Assembly (NCBI RefSeq): GCF_003208215.1
Contig: NZ_QKLW01000003.1
Coordinates: forward strand, 137,237 to 201,236
Source of the DNA: Marinomonas alcarazii
GTDB taxonomy: Bacteria > Pseudomonadota > Gammaproteobacteria > Pseudomonadales > Marinomonadaceae
DNA: 64,000 nucleotides
Reading direction: 5' to 3'
Shown: in pieces, positions 23,235 to 32,664 of the stretch
How positions within the stretch are numbered: the stretch's first letter is position 1
How the letters are laid out: the number at the start of each line of letters is the position of its first letter
Translations under genes and position numbers: made by a program
Notes under the pieces: model-generated
Databases searched by the model: none
Told to the model about the DNA's origin: nothing
What the model saw: only the letters and a program-made list of their open reading frames with translations

Positions 23235-24089
23235 CTAAGAGATTAGGAAGTTCTTCGACTCCTTGCTGGTGTCCATAATTAAATCATCGTCTGATCTGTC
23301 TTTGAGTTTGACGCCTGATAGTTTCAGGGTTCGTGCTTCGTTTAATAAATAAAAAGCTTTGCGTGCCGCTTCTTGGTACACCAAGCCCGCAGGGCGAACG
23401 TTGGAGATACAGTTGCGGTAGGCGTCGGTAAAGCCTACTTTGCCGCCCCAAGTCAGGTATAAACCTAAGCTGTCGGGGGAACTAAGCCCGGGGCGTTCGC
23501 CGATTAACACCAAAACGCACTTGGCGTTTAGTCGTTCGCAAATATCATCACCAATTGCGACGCGACCTTGTTTTACAAAACAGATGGGCGCTAGCTTCCA
23601 GTCTTTAATATGGCTGGAGAGGGCTTGCAGAAAAGGTAGGGTATTTTGTTCTATTGCGAGAGAGGACAAGCCATCTACCACCACAATCGCAAGATCATAA
23701 TCTTGTGAAGTGGAAGCTCTGTGCTCGTCTAGTTTATTGGCAGATTCTTCGTCTAGCCTGCGGCCATAATCTGGACGCTGAAGATAGGTTGCGCGGTCCG
23801 TCGCGCGACTGTGCAACATTAGGGGGGCACAGTGTTTCGTCCAATCTTTCGCCCAATCCTGTTCCATGAGTGCCTGCGATAAGGCATCGCTATCGAGCTG
23901 TGTGTGAACGGCGTCAATGGCCTGAGCGTGGGCAAGCTGGAAAGCGAGTAAATGTCTGGTTGGAACACTGATACCTGAACGCCCTAAACCAACGCGAGCA
24001 TCGGTGAAGGCGTTCAGCTTGCTCCACGCGTTTTCCGTAACTGGCTCTGCATGTGGGTGCGTTGGGAAAGTCTTATCAGACTGGCTCAT
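23235..24089 (-). CDS. eutC: Ethanolamine ammonia-lyase small subunit
   Basis: A 284-residue EutC protein. ENAWSKLNAFTDARVGLGRSGISVPTRHLLAFQLAHAQAIDAV is the hallmark segment, and VLIGERPGLSSPDSLGLYLTW lies in the cobalamin-binding part. It works with EutB as an adenosylcobalamin-dependent lyase (ethanolamine to acetaldehyde and ammonia). It overlaps eutB by four bases (ATGA). No microcompartment shell genes or EutA reactivase are nearby. Confidence 0.93.
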   Translation of the reverse strand: MSQSDKTFPTHPHAEPVTENAWSKLNAFTDARVGLGRSGISVPTRHLLAFQLAHAQAIDAVHTQLDSDALSQALMEQDWAKDWTKHCAPLMLHSRATDRATYLQRPDYGRRLDEESANKLDEHRASTSQDYDLAIVVVDGLSSLAIEQNTLPFLQALSSHIKDWKLAPICFVKQGRVAIGDDICERLNAKCVLVLIGERPGLSSPDSLGLYLTWGGKVGFTDAYRNCISNVRPAGLVYQEAARKAFYLLNEARTLKLSGVKLKDRSDDDLIMDTSKESKNFLIS

Positions 24090-25522
24090 GGGCGACCTCC
24101 AATAAGACGATTCAGGGACTTATGAAACGCATCGGGCAATTGGTGATTAAGAGTGAATTGCTCGTTATTTTTGAAAATTTCCATCTTGGCGAGCCAGAGG
24201 TCAAACTCTGGTGAAGGCTTCAATCCTAAAACCTTGCGAGCATACAGTGCGTCATGGAACGAGGTGGTCTGGTAGTTCAACATGATATCGTCAGAACCTG
24301 GGATGCCCATAACAAAAGTGCAACCAGCGACACCTAAAAGTGTCAGTAAATTATCCATGTCGTTTTGGTCGGCTTCGGCGTGGTTGGTGTAACAGACGTC
24401 GCAACCCATGGGTAAGCCAAGCAATTTGCCACAGAAGTGATCTTCCAAACCTGCACGGGTAATTTCTTTGCCATCGTACAAATATTCTGGGCCGATAAAG
24501 CCGACAACCGTATTGACCAAAAGTGGATTGAACTTACGTGCTACTGCATAAGCGCGCGCTTCGCAGGTTTGCTGGTCCAACCCATGGTTGGCGTTGGCCG
24601 ATAAGGCACTGCCTTGTCCCGTTTCGAAATACATCACGTTGTTGCCAACCGTGCCGCGATTCAGCGACAAGGCGGCGTCTTGGGCTTCGGCCAGATTCGC
24701 AAGATTAAAGCCAAAGCTGTCGTTGGTCGCTTGGGTTCCGCCTATCGACTGGAATACCAAATCCACTGGTGCGCCTTGCTCGATGCATTCAATGGTGTTG
24801 GTAACGTGAGTTAAAACGCAGGATTGGGTCGGGATTTCATAATGCTGGATGACTTCATCCATCATCTTAATCAAGCGCGTGGCTTGCTGCACGTTGTCGG
24901 TGGCAGGGTTGATGCCGATCACCGCATCACCATTGGCGTAGAGCAAACCGTCTAACATGCTGGCCGCGATGCCGGTCAAATCATCGGTTGGATGGTTTGG
25001 TTGTAAGCGCGTCGACAAATGCCCAGGCAAACCAATGGTGTTGCGAAACGCGGTTTTTACATGGCATTTTTTCGCGACCAGAATCAAATCCTGATTACGC
25101 ATGATTTTACTCACGGCGGCCGCCATTTCTGGTGTTACACCGGGGCGAATCTGAGTAAGCATCTCGCTGGTGGCTAAATCACTTAATAACCAATCACGAA
25201 ATCCACCCACAGTAAGGTGGGAAATCAAAGAAAAAGCGTTTTTGTCATGATCGTCTAATATTAATCGGGTAATTTCATCTTCTTCGTAGGGAACAAGCGC
25301 TTGTTCAAGGAAAAGGCTTAGCGGTACATCGGCTAATGTCATTTGTGCGATAACACGCTCTTCGGCGCTAGCGGCGGCAACGCCTGCCAAGCGATCACCA
25401 GATCGTGCAGGTGTCGCTTTCGCCATTAAGTCCGCAAGATCGACAAAGCCGAAGGTGCGTTCTCCGACGGTGTTGGTAAATTGAAACTTTTTCAGTTTAA
25501 AGGTCGAATGTATTGTACTCAT
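24086..25522 (-). CDS. eutB: Ethanolamine ammonia-lyase large subunit
   Basis: A 478-residue EutB protein. RSGDRLAGVAAASAEERV, HVTNTIECIEQGAPVDLVFQSIGGTQ, VVGFIGPEYLYDGKEITRAGLEDHF and the cysteine-rich MGCDVCYTNHAEADQ are strongly conserved in EutB. The minus-strand ATG at 25520-25522 (MSTIHSTFKLKKFQF) is chosen; the 38 codons upstream look unlike the family and lie in the promoter region. Together with eutC and the permease it forms a minimal ethanolamine nitrogen-scavenging operon, divergent from an AraC-type regulator. Confidence 0.93.
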   Translation of the reverse strand: MSTIHSTFKLKKFQFTNTVGERTFGFVDLADLMAKATPARSGDRLAGVAAASAEERVIAQMTLADVPLSLFLEQALVPYEEDEITRLILDDHDKNAFSLISHLTVGGFRDWLLSDLATSEMLTQIRPGVTPEMAAAVSKIMRNQDLILVAKKCHVKTAFRNTIGLPGHLSTRLQPNHPTDDLTGIAASMLDGLLYANGDAVIGINPATDNVQQATRLIKMMDEVIQHYEIPTQSCVLTHVTNTIECIEQGAPVDLVFQSIGGTQATNDSFGFNLANLAEAQDAALSLNRGTVGNNVMYFETGQGSALSANANHGLDQQTCEARAYAVARKFNPLLVNTVVGFIGPEYLYDGKEITRAGLEDHFCGKLLGLPMGCDVCYTNHAEADQNDMDNLLTLLGVAGCTFVMGIPGSDDIMLNYQTTSFHDALYARKVLGLKPSPEFDLWLAKMEIFKNNEQFTLNHQLPDAFHKSLNRLIGGRP

Positions 25523-25748
25523 AGTGGTCTCGCGCGCTTTACTGAGAGGGTGTAGGTTCAAGAAAGCAAACGAAAAGGGTGTCAATTTTGCATAGCTTGA
25601 ACACAGATGACATAAGTTAACATTACGGAATTCCATAAAACGACGTTATCGAATAATGGCAAAATTAGAAAAGGCTATATATTTCAATTTGTTAGGTTAG
25701 TTTTTTATTCAGTACGAAGGAAACAAACAAACATGGACAGGCGTGATT

Positions 25749-26711
25749 ATGTCGAATTTAATGATTGATGCACCAAAAGGGTGCTTTTATCCTCATGTAT
25801 CGGAAGCGCATGATGCTGATTTGCACGCGAGTAATTTGACTAACTGGCAGCAAGAGTACGATCAAACCAGTCGTGGTAGTTTTTACGGTCGTATTGTTGA
25901 GCTGCCGTTTGATGGCCTACAAGTTTTTTGTGAATACACCAGTCAGGCATTGCAGCAAAAATGTGTCGTTTGGCCAGACTCTGTTTGGTTGGGGATTCCT
26001 CTTGCCGATCAAGAAGAAAGCCGTATTAACGGCTTAACCATCCATCCCAATAATATTATGTGCCGACCGGGCGACTGTGATTTTCAGTTATCGACACCGC
26101 AAGATTATGATTTGTATGGACTTGTTGTGGATCGCTCTAAGTTGATCAAGATGGCGACAATTCATGGTTTGGATATTAACTGGAAAGAACTTACCGAGCA
26201 TGGACGCCTTGGCGTGCCAGATAAAACCTTAGCCGAAGTACGCTTCGTGTTAGCGCGTTTACTTTCGTTGCAAAATAAAGAAACACCGCCACGATTACAG
26301 CAAGACATTGTGATGATGGCGTTGCTCGAAGTGCTTAAAGTTGAAGAGCCCCTGCCAGCGAAAACACAAAGTTATTATCACCGTAAAACCGTTGTAGACA
26401 CGGCACGTCAGTTCTTAGATCACCACCTTGATGAACCGGTCACTGTGACGCAATTGTGTGAAGTCACCAATGTCTGCCGTCGCACACTGCAATACAGTTT
26501 TGAAAGCATCCTCGGCGTCAGCCCAATCCAATATCTACGCATCAGTCGTTTAAATGGCGTGCGTCGTTCACTTGTGCAGGCAAACAGTGACGAGGCAGTC
26601 AGCGACATCGCCGCGCAATGGGGGTTTTGGCATATGAGCCAGTTTGCCAAAGACTACAAACAGTTGTTTGGCGAACAGCCTTCGCAGACATTAGAGTGGA
26701 GTGGTGTATAA
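25749..26711 (+). CDS. eutR: AraC-family regulator, EutR-like
   Basis: A ~320-residue protein with an N-terminal sensor region (to about residue 215) and a C-terminal AraC double helix-turn-helix: PVTVTQLCEVTNVCRRTLQYSFESILGVSPIQYLRISRLNGVRRSL, then SDIAAQWGFWHMSQFAKDYKQLFGEQPSQTL. That pattern is typical of EutR. It diverges from eutBC, as expected for the ethanolamine/B12-sensing activator. The start is uncertain: ATG 25749 and GTG 25743 both lack a clear ribosome site. Confidence 0.8.
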   Translation: MSNLMIDAPKGCFYPHVSEAHDADLHASNLTNWQQEYDQTSRGSFYGRIVELPFDGLQVFCEYTSQALQQKCVVWPDSVWLGIPLADQEESRINGLTIHPNNIMCRPGDCDFQLSTPQDYDLYGLVVDRSKLIKMATIHGLDINWKELTEHGRLGVPDKTLAEVRFVLARLLSLQNKETPPRLQQDIVMMALLEVLKVEEPLPAKTQSYYHRKTVVDTARQFLDHHLDEPVTVTQLCEVTNVCRRTLQYSFESILGVSPIQYLRISRLNGVRRSLVQANSDEAVSDIAAQWGFWHMSQFAKDYKQLFGEQPSQTLEWSGV

Positions 26712-26714
26712 ATA

Positions 26715-27224
26715 ATGAGCGTTCAAATTCGTCCAGCTGTCATTGATGACTTACCTGCATTAACCGATCTTTATAATCACTACATAGTGAATACGGCGAC
26801 GACCTTTGATATAGAGCCTTATACCCTAGAGGGTAGAGCGGTTTGGTTCGCACAATTTGCGCTCACAGGTCGACATCGTTTACTGGTAGCGGATCAAGAC
26901 GGTGACATTCTTGGCTATGCTTGTAGTGCTCAATTCAAACCAAAGCGCGCTTATGAAACCTCAGTGGAAGTCAGTATTTATCTAAAGCCAAATACCAAAG
27001 GTCGAGGTTTGGGAACGGCTTTGTACCTTGAATTGTTTGAGCAATTGGAAACAGAAGACGTGCATCGTGCCTACGCAGGTATCACTTTACCTAACGAAGC
27101 TTCGCGTATTATCCATGAAAAATTTGGTTTTGAATCCGTAGGTGTTTACCTCGAAGTGGGCCGAAAGTTTGGGCAATACTGGGATGTTGAATGGTTCGAA
27201 AAAGAAGTTGGTGGAAGTCATTAA
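26715..27224 (+). CDS. GNAT N-acetyltransferase of the phosphinothricin-acetyltransferase (PAT/MnaT) type
   Basis: A 169-residue protein whose start IRPAVIDDLPALTDLYNHYIVNTATTFD is typical of PAT/MnaT enzymes. The acetyl-CoA loop is KGRGLGTALY and the C-terminus ends in EVGRKFGQYWDVEWFEK. Such enzymes acetylate phosphinothricin, methionine sulfoximine or related amino acids. The gene starts three bases after the eutR stop, so it is co-transcribed, though a functional link to ethanolamine is unclear. A strong hairpin follows. Confidence 0.85.
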   Translation: MSVQIRPAVIDDLPALTDLYNHYIVNTATTFDIEPYTLEGRAVWFAQFALTGRHRLLVADQDGDILGYACSAQFKPKRAYETSVEVSIYLKPNTKGRGLGTALYLELFEQLETEDVHRAYAGITLPNEASRIIHEKFGFESVGVYLEVGRKFGQYWDVEWFEKEVGGSH

Positions 27225-27226
27225 AA

Positions 27227-27264
27227 AGCCAAGCCCAACGCTTTTGCGAAATTGGGCTTGGCTT
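27227..27264. terminator. Terminator between the GNAT gene and the LacI operon
   Basis: Perfect 13-bp arms AAGCCAAGCCCAA / TTGGGCTTGGCTT with a 12-base loop. The A run on the left gives a T run on the minus strand, so it best serves the lacI-side operon. Confidence 0.82.
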
Positions 27265-27278
27265 AAAGTCGCTTTTCT

Positions 27279-28301
27279 CTATATTGCTTTACACGATTGC
27301 CTTTCAATAAGACGACAGCCGAGTTCTACTCTTCGTGCAGGTGCATTTTTGCTTGTGCGACGGGTGAGAAGTTCTAGCTCTTCCAAAGCACAACGGGCAA
27401 TGTGATGCAGCGGCGTATGAACGGTTGATAGCGCGGGTTGCATCATTTGGCCTGCAAACACGTCATCAAACCCAAGAATGGAAACATCCTGAGGTACTTG
27501 AATGTCTTTCTTTTGTAAGGCGTTTAAGACACCAATGGCAACGTTATCGGCAAGACAAAAGAAGGCTGTGATCTGATTCAAATCGGGATGCTGTTCTAAC
27601 CACTTACTCATGCCTTTTTCAGCAATGTCTGGCTGGAAACTGTCCAGTTGAATATCAGTCGCTGAAAGGCCAAGTTCGAGGTGCTCGTTAATGGCTTCTT
27701 TAAAGCCATCAAGTCGTTGCCTGATGGTATAACGTCCTGGCCAAGAGACAATGCCTATGTTTCTGTGCCCCAGCTCAATTAAGTGCTCAACGCCCAGACG
27801 AGCCCCATTTCTATCGCCAATACCGACTGATCCAATGTGCATGCCGGGTTCTTGCCCTGCGAGCAAAATACAGGGCAAATTGGTGTTGATGACTTCATTT
27901 AGGAGCTTTTGGTTTTCGTCAAAATACACCAAAATACCGTCACATTTTGTCTTTGTCATGCGCTCCGATATCTTGTTGTAGTCACCTTTAAGTTCGTCAA
28001 TCAAAATGGGTTCAATTTCGACCCCCTTTTGCTCGCATTCCTTACGCAGTGTTTCAAGTATGGTCCATGAGACGAAGTTGACGTCGGTTTGCCTTAGGCG
28101 ATCAGAATCTACAAACAGGGCGATTTTACGCAATGTCGGTGTCTGCGCGCGTTTGATACGAGAATCTAAATAGCCAATGTCCTTGGCTATTTGTAATACT
28201 CGTTGGCGAACATCATCAGAGATTTTGGCAGTGCCATTCAGTACATGACTGACCGTACTGATGGCAACGCCACTTCTTTCTGATATTTTCTTTAAACTCA
28301 T
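27279..28301 (-). CDS. LacI-family transcriptional regulator
   Basis: A 340-residue protein with a classical LacI helix-turn-helix and hinge (LKKISERSGVAISTVSHVLNGTAKISDDVRQRV, residues 3-36) and a periplasmic-binding-like sugar domain. It is the last gene of a six-gene minus-strand operon with an ABC importer and a glycuronyl hydrolase, three bases after the permease. TGAAA-N4-TTTCA palindromes in the divergent promoter at 35197-35384 are good candidate operators. The inducer is probably an oligosaccharide product of the operon. Confidence 0.9.
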   Translation of the reverse strand: MSLKKISERSGVAISTVSHVLNGTAKISDDVRQRVLQIAKDIGYLDSRIKRAQTPTLRKIALFVDSDRLRQTDVNFVSWTILETLRKECEQKGVEIEPILIDELKGDYNKISERMTKTKCDGILVYFDENQKLLNEVINTNLPCILLAGQEPGMHIGSVGIGDRNGARLGVEHLIELGHRNIGIVSWPGRYTIRQRLDGFKEAINEHLELGLSATDIQLDSFQPDIAEKGMSKWLEQHPDLNQITAFFCLADNVAIGVLNALQKKDIQVPQDVSILGFDDVFAGQMMQPALSTVHTPLHHIARCALEELELLTRRTSKNAPARRVELGCRLIERQSCKAI

Positions 28302-28304
28302 AGT

Positions 28305-29348
28305 TTATTTGACTCCACTGCCTGCTACGCCCTCAGTAATGTATTTTTGTAAAACAAGAAAGACGATGGTCACTGGTATCAGTGCAATAACGGTCATCGC
28401 GAGAATATAGTGCCACTCTACCGAGAATTGCCCTTGGAAAGCATTTAACCCAATTTGTAGCGTGTAGTTCTCTGGACTTGATAACACGATCAATGGCCAG
28501 AGGAAATCATTCCATCGCCATATTACAGAGAATATGGCCAATACCGCCAGAGCTGGTGCACAAAGCGGTAACACTATGCGCCAGTAAATACGAAATTCTG
28601 AAGCCGCATCAACTCGTGCTGCCTCTATCAAATCATCTGGGATGGTTAGCATATATTGGCGCAGCATAAACACACCAGTTGGTGTGGCGACCGTTGCAAA
28701 TATAACTCCCCACAAATTATCGGCTAAATTTAAGCCGACAATGACAATGAAGGCGGGCACCATTATGACAGAAAGTGGCAGCATCAAGGTGGACAAAATC
28801 AACATGAAGATTGCGTTTTTGCCACGGAATTTATACTTGGATAAAGCAAAGGCCGCCATAGAATTAAGCAGTAGTGTCAAAATTGTTGCGACCACGGTGA
28901 CAAATACCGTGTTGTTGATGTATGTAAAAAAGTCAAAACGTTCAAGAGGGTCCGTATAGTTCTGCCATTGGAAATTTACGTCCTTTAGTTGAGTGATTTC
29001 TGAAGTGGGTACTTGAAGCGTTTTTTCAGGGTTGTCTATGTCTACTACCGTGGCTTTTATGCCGATGCGACGTACTAAGGCGACGTTTTTGATTTCGCCA
29101 TTAGGTTGAGTCCACTTCCAAACAGAAAGATCTTTGTCGTAGCCTTCTACCTGAGTATTTACCGTAGATTGTGGAATGAGGCTAGGTGGGAAACTGTTTA
29201 CTTCCGCTTCAGTTTTAAGTGATGACAGCATAGCCCAAGCAATTGGAATGGCAATTACAGCGGTGCCGAGTGTTAGCCAAAGCCAAGACAAAATATCGGT
29301 AATGTCCATTTTGCCGTGATGACGAGTACGGGTTAAAAATTTAAGCAT
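28305..29348 (-). CDS. Carbohydrate ABC transporter permease (MalG type) with an enlarged periplasmic insert
   Basis: A 347-residue permease. The EAA loop is EAARVDAASEFRIYWRIVLPLCAPAL, and ITEGVAGSGVK is the C-terminus usual for the MalG/CUT1 class. Between the first helix (about residues 18-40) and the second lies a loop of roughly 80 residues (EGYDKDLSVWKW...NYTDPLERF). That makes the protein longer than typical ~280-residue members. Similar inserts occur in some alpha-glucoside-type permeases. It pairs with the 29351-30340 permease, two bases upstream. Confidence 0.88.
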   Translation of the reverse strand: MLKFLTRTRHHGKMDITDILSWLWLTLGTAVIAIPIAWAMLSSLKTEAEVNSFPPSLIPQSTVNTQVEGYDKDLSVWKWTQPNGEIKNVALVRRIGIKATVVDIDNPEKTLQVPTSEITQLKDVNFQWQNYTDPLERFDFFTYINNTVFVTVVATILTLLLNSMAAFALSKYKFRGKNAIFMLILSTLMLPLSVIMVPAFIVIVGLNLADNLWGVIFATVATPTGVFMLRQYMLTIPDDLIEAARVDAASEFRIYWRIVLPLCAPALAVLAIFSVIWRWNDFLWPLIVLSSPENYTLQIGLNAFQGQFSVEWHYILAMTVIALIPVTIVFLVLQKYITEGVAGSGVK

Positions 29349-29350
29349 AA

Positions 29351-30340
29351 TTAGTACTCCGCTTTTTTCGCTAGCCAGACTTGTATTAATGTCAGCGCGA
29401 GTAGGGCTAAGCCCATTAATACCGATGCCGCAGATGCCAGACCATAGAGTCTAACTTCTGAACTGAAGGCGGTTTGATAAATAAATTGCACAATAAAGGT
29501 GTTTGCGGTTCCGGGACCACCACCATCTGTCAGTACCCAGGCTTCATCGAACACTTGCACTGATCGAATCAATAAGAGCACAGCAACCACTAATAAGTTT
29601 GGTGTGAGTAATGGCAGGGTGATACGCCAGAACTGTCGCCATTCACTCGTGCCATCGACTTTTGCAGCTTCGTAAATGTCTCTTGGAATGGCTTGTAGGC
29701 CCGCCAAAATGATCAGAGTAAAGAAGCCCATATGAAACCATATAGAGACATAAACTACCCAAAAGCGAGACCACCAGACCTCCAGTAGAAAAATGGTGCG
29801 TTCGCCACCAAGGTCTAGAACCAACGAGTTCAGCAACCCATCACGAGCAAGAAACCATTTCCAGATTAGACCGACAACTACAGGAGAAAGCAGTACCGGA
29901 TAAAAGAAAATGGAGCGGAAAAGCGCTTTGCCTTTGGTTAGGCGGTTTAGCACCACTGCGGTGATAAGCGCCATGACTAAAGTGCCTGTGGCGTTAAGTA
30001 ATGTGTACCACCATGTGTTGTGAATCGCTGTCCAAAATAGGTCAAACTCACAACTAGCTGGGTCCATGTAGCTGCCACAGTTGAGTAGGCGAGAAAAGTT
30101 TTCGAAGCCGATAAATGGACGATCCCAGATCAGCATATTAGTGCCGCCGGTAAAGGCGTAAGCTATGGCTAAACCAACAGGTAAAAAAACGAATAAAGAA
30201 AATAGCACCATGTTTGGAGCGACAAACAGGTAGCCCATGCGTTGCACGCCTATCTTTTTCTGCAGATAGACTGTCGGCAATTCAATGAAACGCATGAATT
30301 TATCGAGAATCGAGAAAAGGAAAGCGGACAGGTTTTTCAT
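29351..30340 (-). CDS. Carbohydrate ABC transporter permease (MalF type)
   Basis: A 329-residue CUT1 permease with about six helices. The EAA loop reads YEAAKVDGTSEWRQFWRITLPLLTPNL. DEAWVLTDGGGPGTANTFIVQFIYQTAF is also typical of sugar importers. It overlaps the end of the ATPase gene by four bases and is followed two bases later by the partner permease. Confidence 0.9.
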   Translation of the reverse strand: MKNLSAFLFSILDKFMRFIELPTVYLQKKIGVQRMGYLFVAPNMVLFSLFVFLPVGLAIAYAFTGGTNMLIWDRPFIGFENFSRLLNCGSYMDPASCEFDLFWTAIHNTWWYTLLNATGTLVMALITAVVLNRLTKGKALFRSIFFYPVLLSPVVVGLIWKWFLARDGLLNSLVLDLGGERTIFLLEVWWSRFWVVYVSIWFHMGFFTLIILAGLQAIPRDIYEAAKVDGTSEWRQFWRITLPLLTPNLLVVAVLLLIRSVQVFDEAWVLTDGGGPGTANTFIVQFIYQTAFSSEVRLYGLASAASVLMGLALLALTLIQVWLAKKAEY

Positions 30341-31428
30341 GATTCTATCCTCTTAAATGCTTGGTCGGTTTTATCACAAAAAACGTGCATAAATTGGGAG
30401 CTGAAGCGGAGATAGATTGTGTCGCCAATTTCGGCCTCAAAATGATGTGGGAGGTGTGCCACTAGATCTTCGCTTTCTCCTTTGAGTGACCCGTAGATAA
30501 AAGTTTCATGTCCCATACATTCTAGTTGAGTGATTTCCAGTGGAATTCCAGACTCGGCTATTTCTATGTGTGAAGGCCGAACACCAAGGGTGACACTGTC
30601 GCCGATTTTGGCGTTCTCTGAGGCGACAGGAATACAGAAGTGATCAATAGTGTTGGAAGTTACTTCAATCCCACTGTCAGACACATTGGTAATTTTAGAT
30701 TTGAACATGTTCATTTTGGGGGAGCCAATAAATTCGGCAACGAAACGATTAGCAGGGCGTTCGAAAAGATCTAGTGGCTTGCCGACTTGTTCTATTTTAC
30801 CTGCGTTTACCACAACAATTTTCTCAGCCATGGTCATGGCTTCCACCTGATCGTGGGTTACATAAATCATGGTGGTGTTTAGCTTTTTATGAAGCTTAGT
30901 GATTTCGCCGCGGGTTTGTACGCGTAGTTTGGCGTCTAGGTTAGACAGAGGCTCGTCAAATAAAAATACTTTTGGATTGCGGACTATGGCTCGACCAATA
31001 GCGACTCGTTGTCTTTGACCGCCAGACAGAGCCCTAGGCTTTCTGTCCATATAAGGTAGAAGGTCAAGTAGCTTGGCTGCTTTTTGGATGCGCTCTTCAA
31101 TGATGGCCCGGTCCATATTGAGATTTTCAAGACCAAAAGAAAGATTCTTTTTCACTGTCATATGCGGATAGAGAGCATAGGATTGGAACACCATGGCGAT
31201 TTCTCGCTCAGCAGGAGAAAGTCGATTAACGACTTTGCCATCAAATAGGATTTCTCCTGAAGTAATGTCTTCTAATCCAGAAATTAAACGTAATAAAGTA
31301 GACTTGCCGCAACCTGAAGGCCCTACTAAAGCGACAAACTCGCCATCTTCAATGTCGACATTGACATGATGCATGACATCAATAGATTCATAGCGTTTGT
31401 GAAGGTTTTTGAGCTGAATGGCAGCCAT
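30337..31428 (-). CDS. Carbohydrate ABC transporter ATPase (MalK/UgpC type)
   Basis: A 363-residue ATPase. It has Walker A GPSGCGKST (about residues 36-44), signature LSGGQRQRVAIGRA, Walker B VFLFDEPLSNLD and switch VTHDQVEAM, followed by a C-terminal TOBE-type regulatory domain (LGVRPSHIEI). The ATG at 31426-31428 follows CAGGAG; the upstream extension is discarded. It powers the MalF/MalG-type pore and may accept other binding proteins. Confidence 0.92.
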   Translation of the reverse strand: MAAIQLKNLHKRYESIDVMHHVNVDIEDGEFVALVGPSGCGKSTLLRLISGLEDITSGEILFDGKVVNRLSPAEREIAMVFQSYALYPHMTVKKNLSFGLENLNMDRAIIEERIQKAAKLLDLLPYMDRKPRALSGGQRQRVAIGRAIVRNPKVFLFDEPLSNLDAKLRVQTRGEITKLHKKLNTTMIYVTHDQVEAMTMAEKIVVVNAGKIEQVGKPLDLFERPANRFVAEFIGSPKMNMFKSKITNVSDSGIEVTSNTIDHFCIPVASENAKIGDSVTLGVRPSHIEIAESGIPLEITQLECMGHETFIYGSLKGESEDLVAHLPHHFEAEIGDTIYLRFSSQFMHVFCDKTDQAFKRIES

Positions 31429-31480
31429 GTGTTGCTCCTGTTTTTTTTTATCGTTATGAGAGTATTTGTTAATGTGAGTG

Positions 31481-32566
31481 TTAGTGTGTTTTGTTAGTAA
31501 AACTCCGATACTCAGATAGAAAGAGTGAGGCAAGTGCTTGGCCGTAGGGTGTTGGGGTGTTGCCAATTTGTTTATAAAACTCTAAAGAGTGACCCATAGC
31601 CGTGCCATCTGAAACTTCTTCTAGAATGCCATTTTCATTGATCCTTTTGATCACTGCATTTAGGCATAAATGAATCATTTCTTGGTATTCAGTAATGTCT
31701 AGCAGCCCTTCGCGACAGCCAGCCAGTAAACCATAACCAATGGCTGCGGTGGCCGATGCTTCAATAGGTGAACTAGGGTCATTGAGCAGAGTATGGAACA
31801 TGCCATCTTTACGCTGGCATTCTTTTAGGGCTCTGACTTGTGTTAAATACACATTTTTGAGCTGTCGGGCGGTGACGCTTTGTGGCTCAAGAATGCGGAA
31901 TAGTTCAGGAATGGAAAGGGTTAGCCAGGCATTACCTCGAGCCCAAAGTGCGTTGGCAAAGTTGTGACGCCCAAGGAAAGTCCAGCCATGGTAAAACAAG
32001 CCACTTCGAGTGTCGCCAAGAAAGCGGATATGACATAAATACTGATATTGTGCTTCTTGTGTCCATTCTGGGCGTTGGCAAAGTTTGCCTGCCGCTCCCA
32101 TAAACAAAGCGGCCATAAATAAGGTGTCATCCCAAAGTTCACCGTCGTTATCGCGTTCTTTAACGAGATGCTGGTATCCTTCTTCTTCGGTTTTTGGCAT
32201 TTTTGTGTGAATCCAGTCGGCCCATTCTTCGACAATGCTTTTCCAGTCATCCCGTTGAAAGTGTTCAGCTAGTAGTGCTAGCGTTAGCATAGGAGCAGTG
32301 GAATTCACTTGGCGGCGAGGTAAACCACGTTGGATCTGCCAATCATACCAGCGGCCAATGCGTTCAAGTGCGGCTTGGTCATTGCGTTCTTTAGCATCAC
32401 GAAAATCACCGTATAACCCGACACCAACTTCCCAATCCCATTCGTCGAAAAGAATATCATCACTGGATTTTGCTTCGACATTGCCTATGCCTTTAAGTGA
32501 GCGAAAACCTCTGGACAATGATGTTAAAGCCTCATTTAAAATATGTGTATTGATGTTTGCTTGCAT
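31481..32566 (-). CDS. GH105-like unsaturated glycuronyl/rhamnogalacturonyl hydrolase
   Basis: A 361-residue predicted (alpha/alpha)6-barrel protein. DWQIQRGLPRRQVNSTAPMLTLALL, ELWDDTLFMAALFMG and NALWARGNAWLTLSIPEL match the YteR-like GH105 pattern; the aspartate in WDDTLF is the likely catalytic acid. Such enzymes hydrate and release the unsaturated uronic acid from lyase-generated oligosaccharides (pectin, ulvan and similar). No signal peptide is visible, so it acts in the cytoplasm after import by the adjacent ABC transporter. GH88 is the alternative family. Start chosen after GGAGAG. Confidence 0.78.
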   Translation of the reverse strand: MQANINTHILNEALTSLSRGFRSLKGIGNVEAKSSDDILFDEWDWEVGVGLYGDFRDAKERNDQAALERIGRWYDWQIQRGLPRRQVNSTAPMLTLALLAEHFQRDDWKSIVEEWADWIHTKMPKTEEEGYQHLVKERDNDGELWDDTLFMAALFMGAAGKLCQRPEWTQEAQYQYLCHIRFLGDTRSGLFYHGWTFLGRHNFANALWARGNAWLTLSIPELFRILEPQSVTARQLKNVYLTQVRALKECQRKDGMFHTLLNDPSSPIEASATAAIGYGLLAGCREGLLDITEYQEMIHLCLNAVIKRINENGILEEVSDGTAMGHSLEFYKQIGNTPTPYGQALASLFLSEYRSFTNKTH

Positions 32567-32664
32567 GTTTGTGCTCTCCAAATACTTAGCCTCTATCATT
32601 TAATAAACAGAGCCTTGATAAACTGTGGCTTATAAATAGCCCTAATACATTGTGATAAAAGACG

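Noticed and set aside
25733-25768. Eleven-codon frame with a good ribosome site overlapping the eutR start
   Set aside because: Could be a leader peptide, but it has no regulatory codon run or attenuator hairpin; it may simply reflect uncertainty in the true eutR start.
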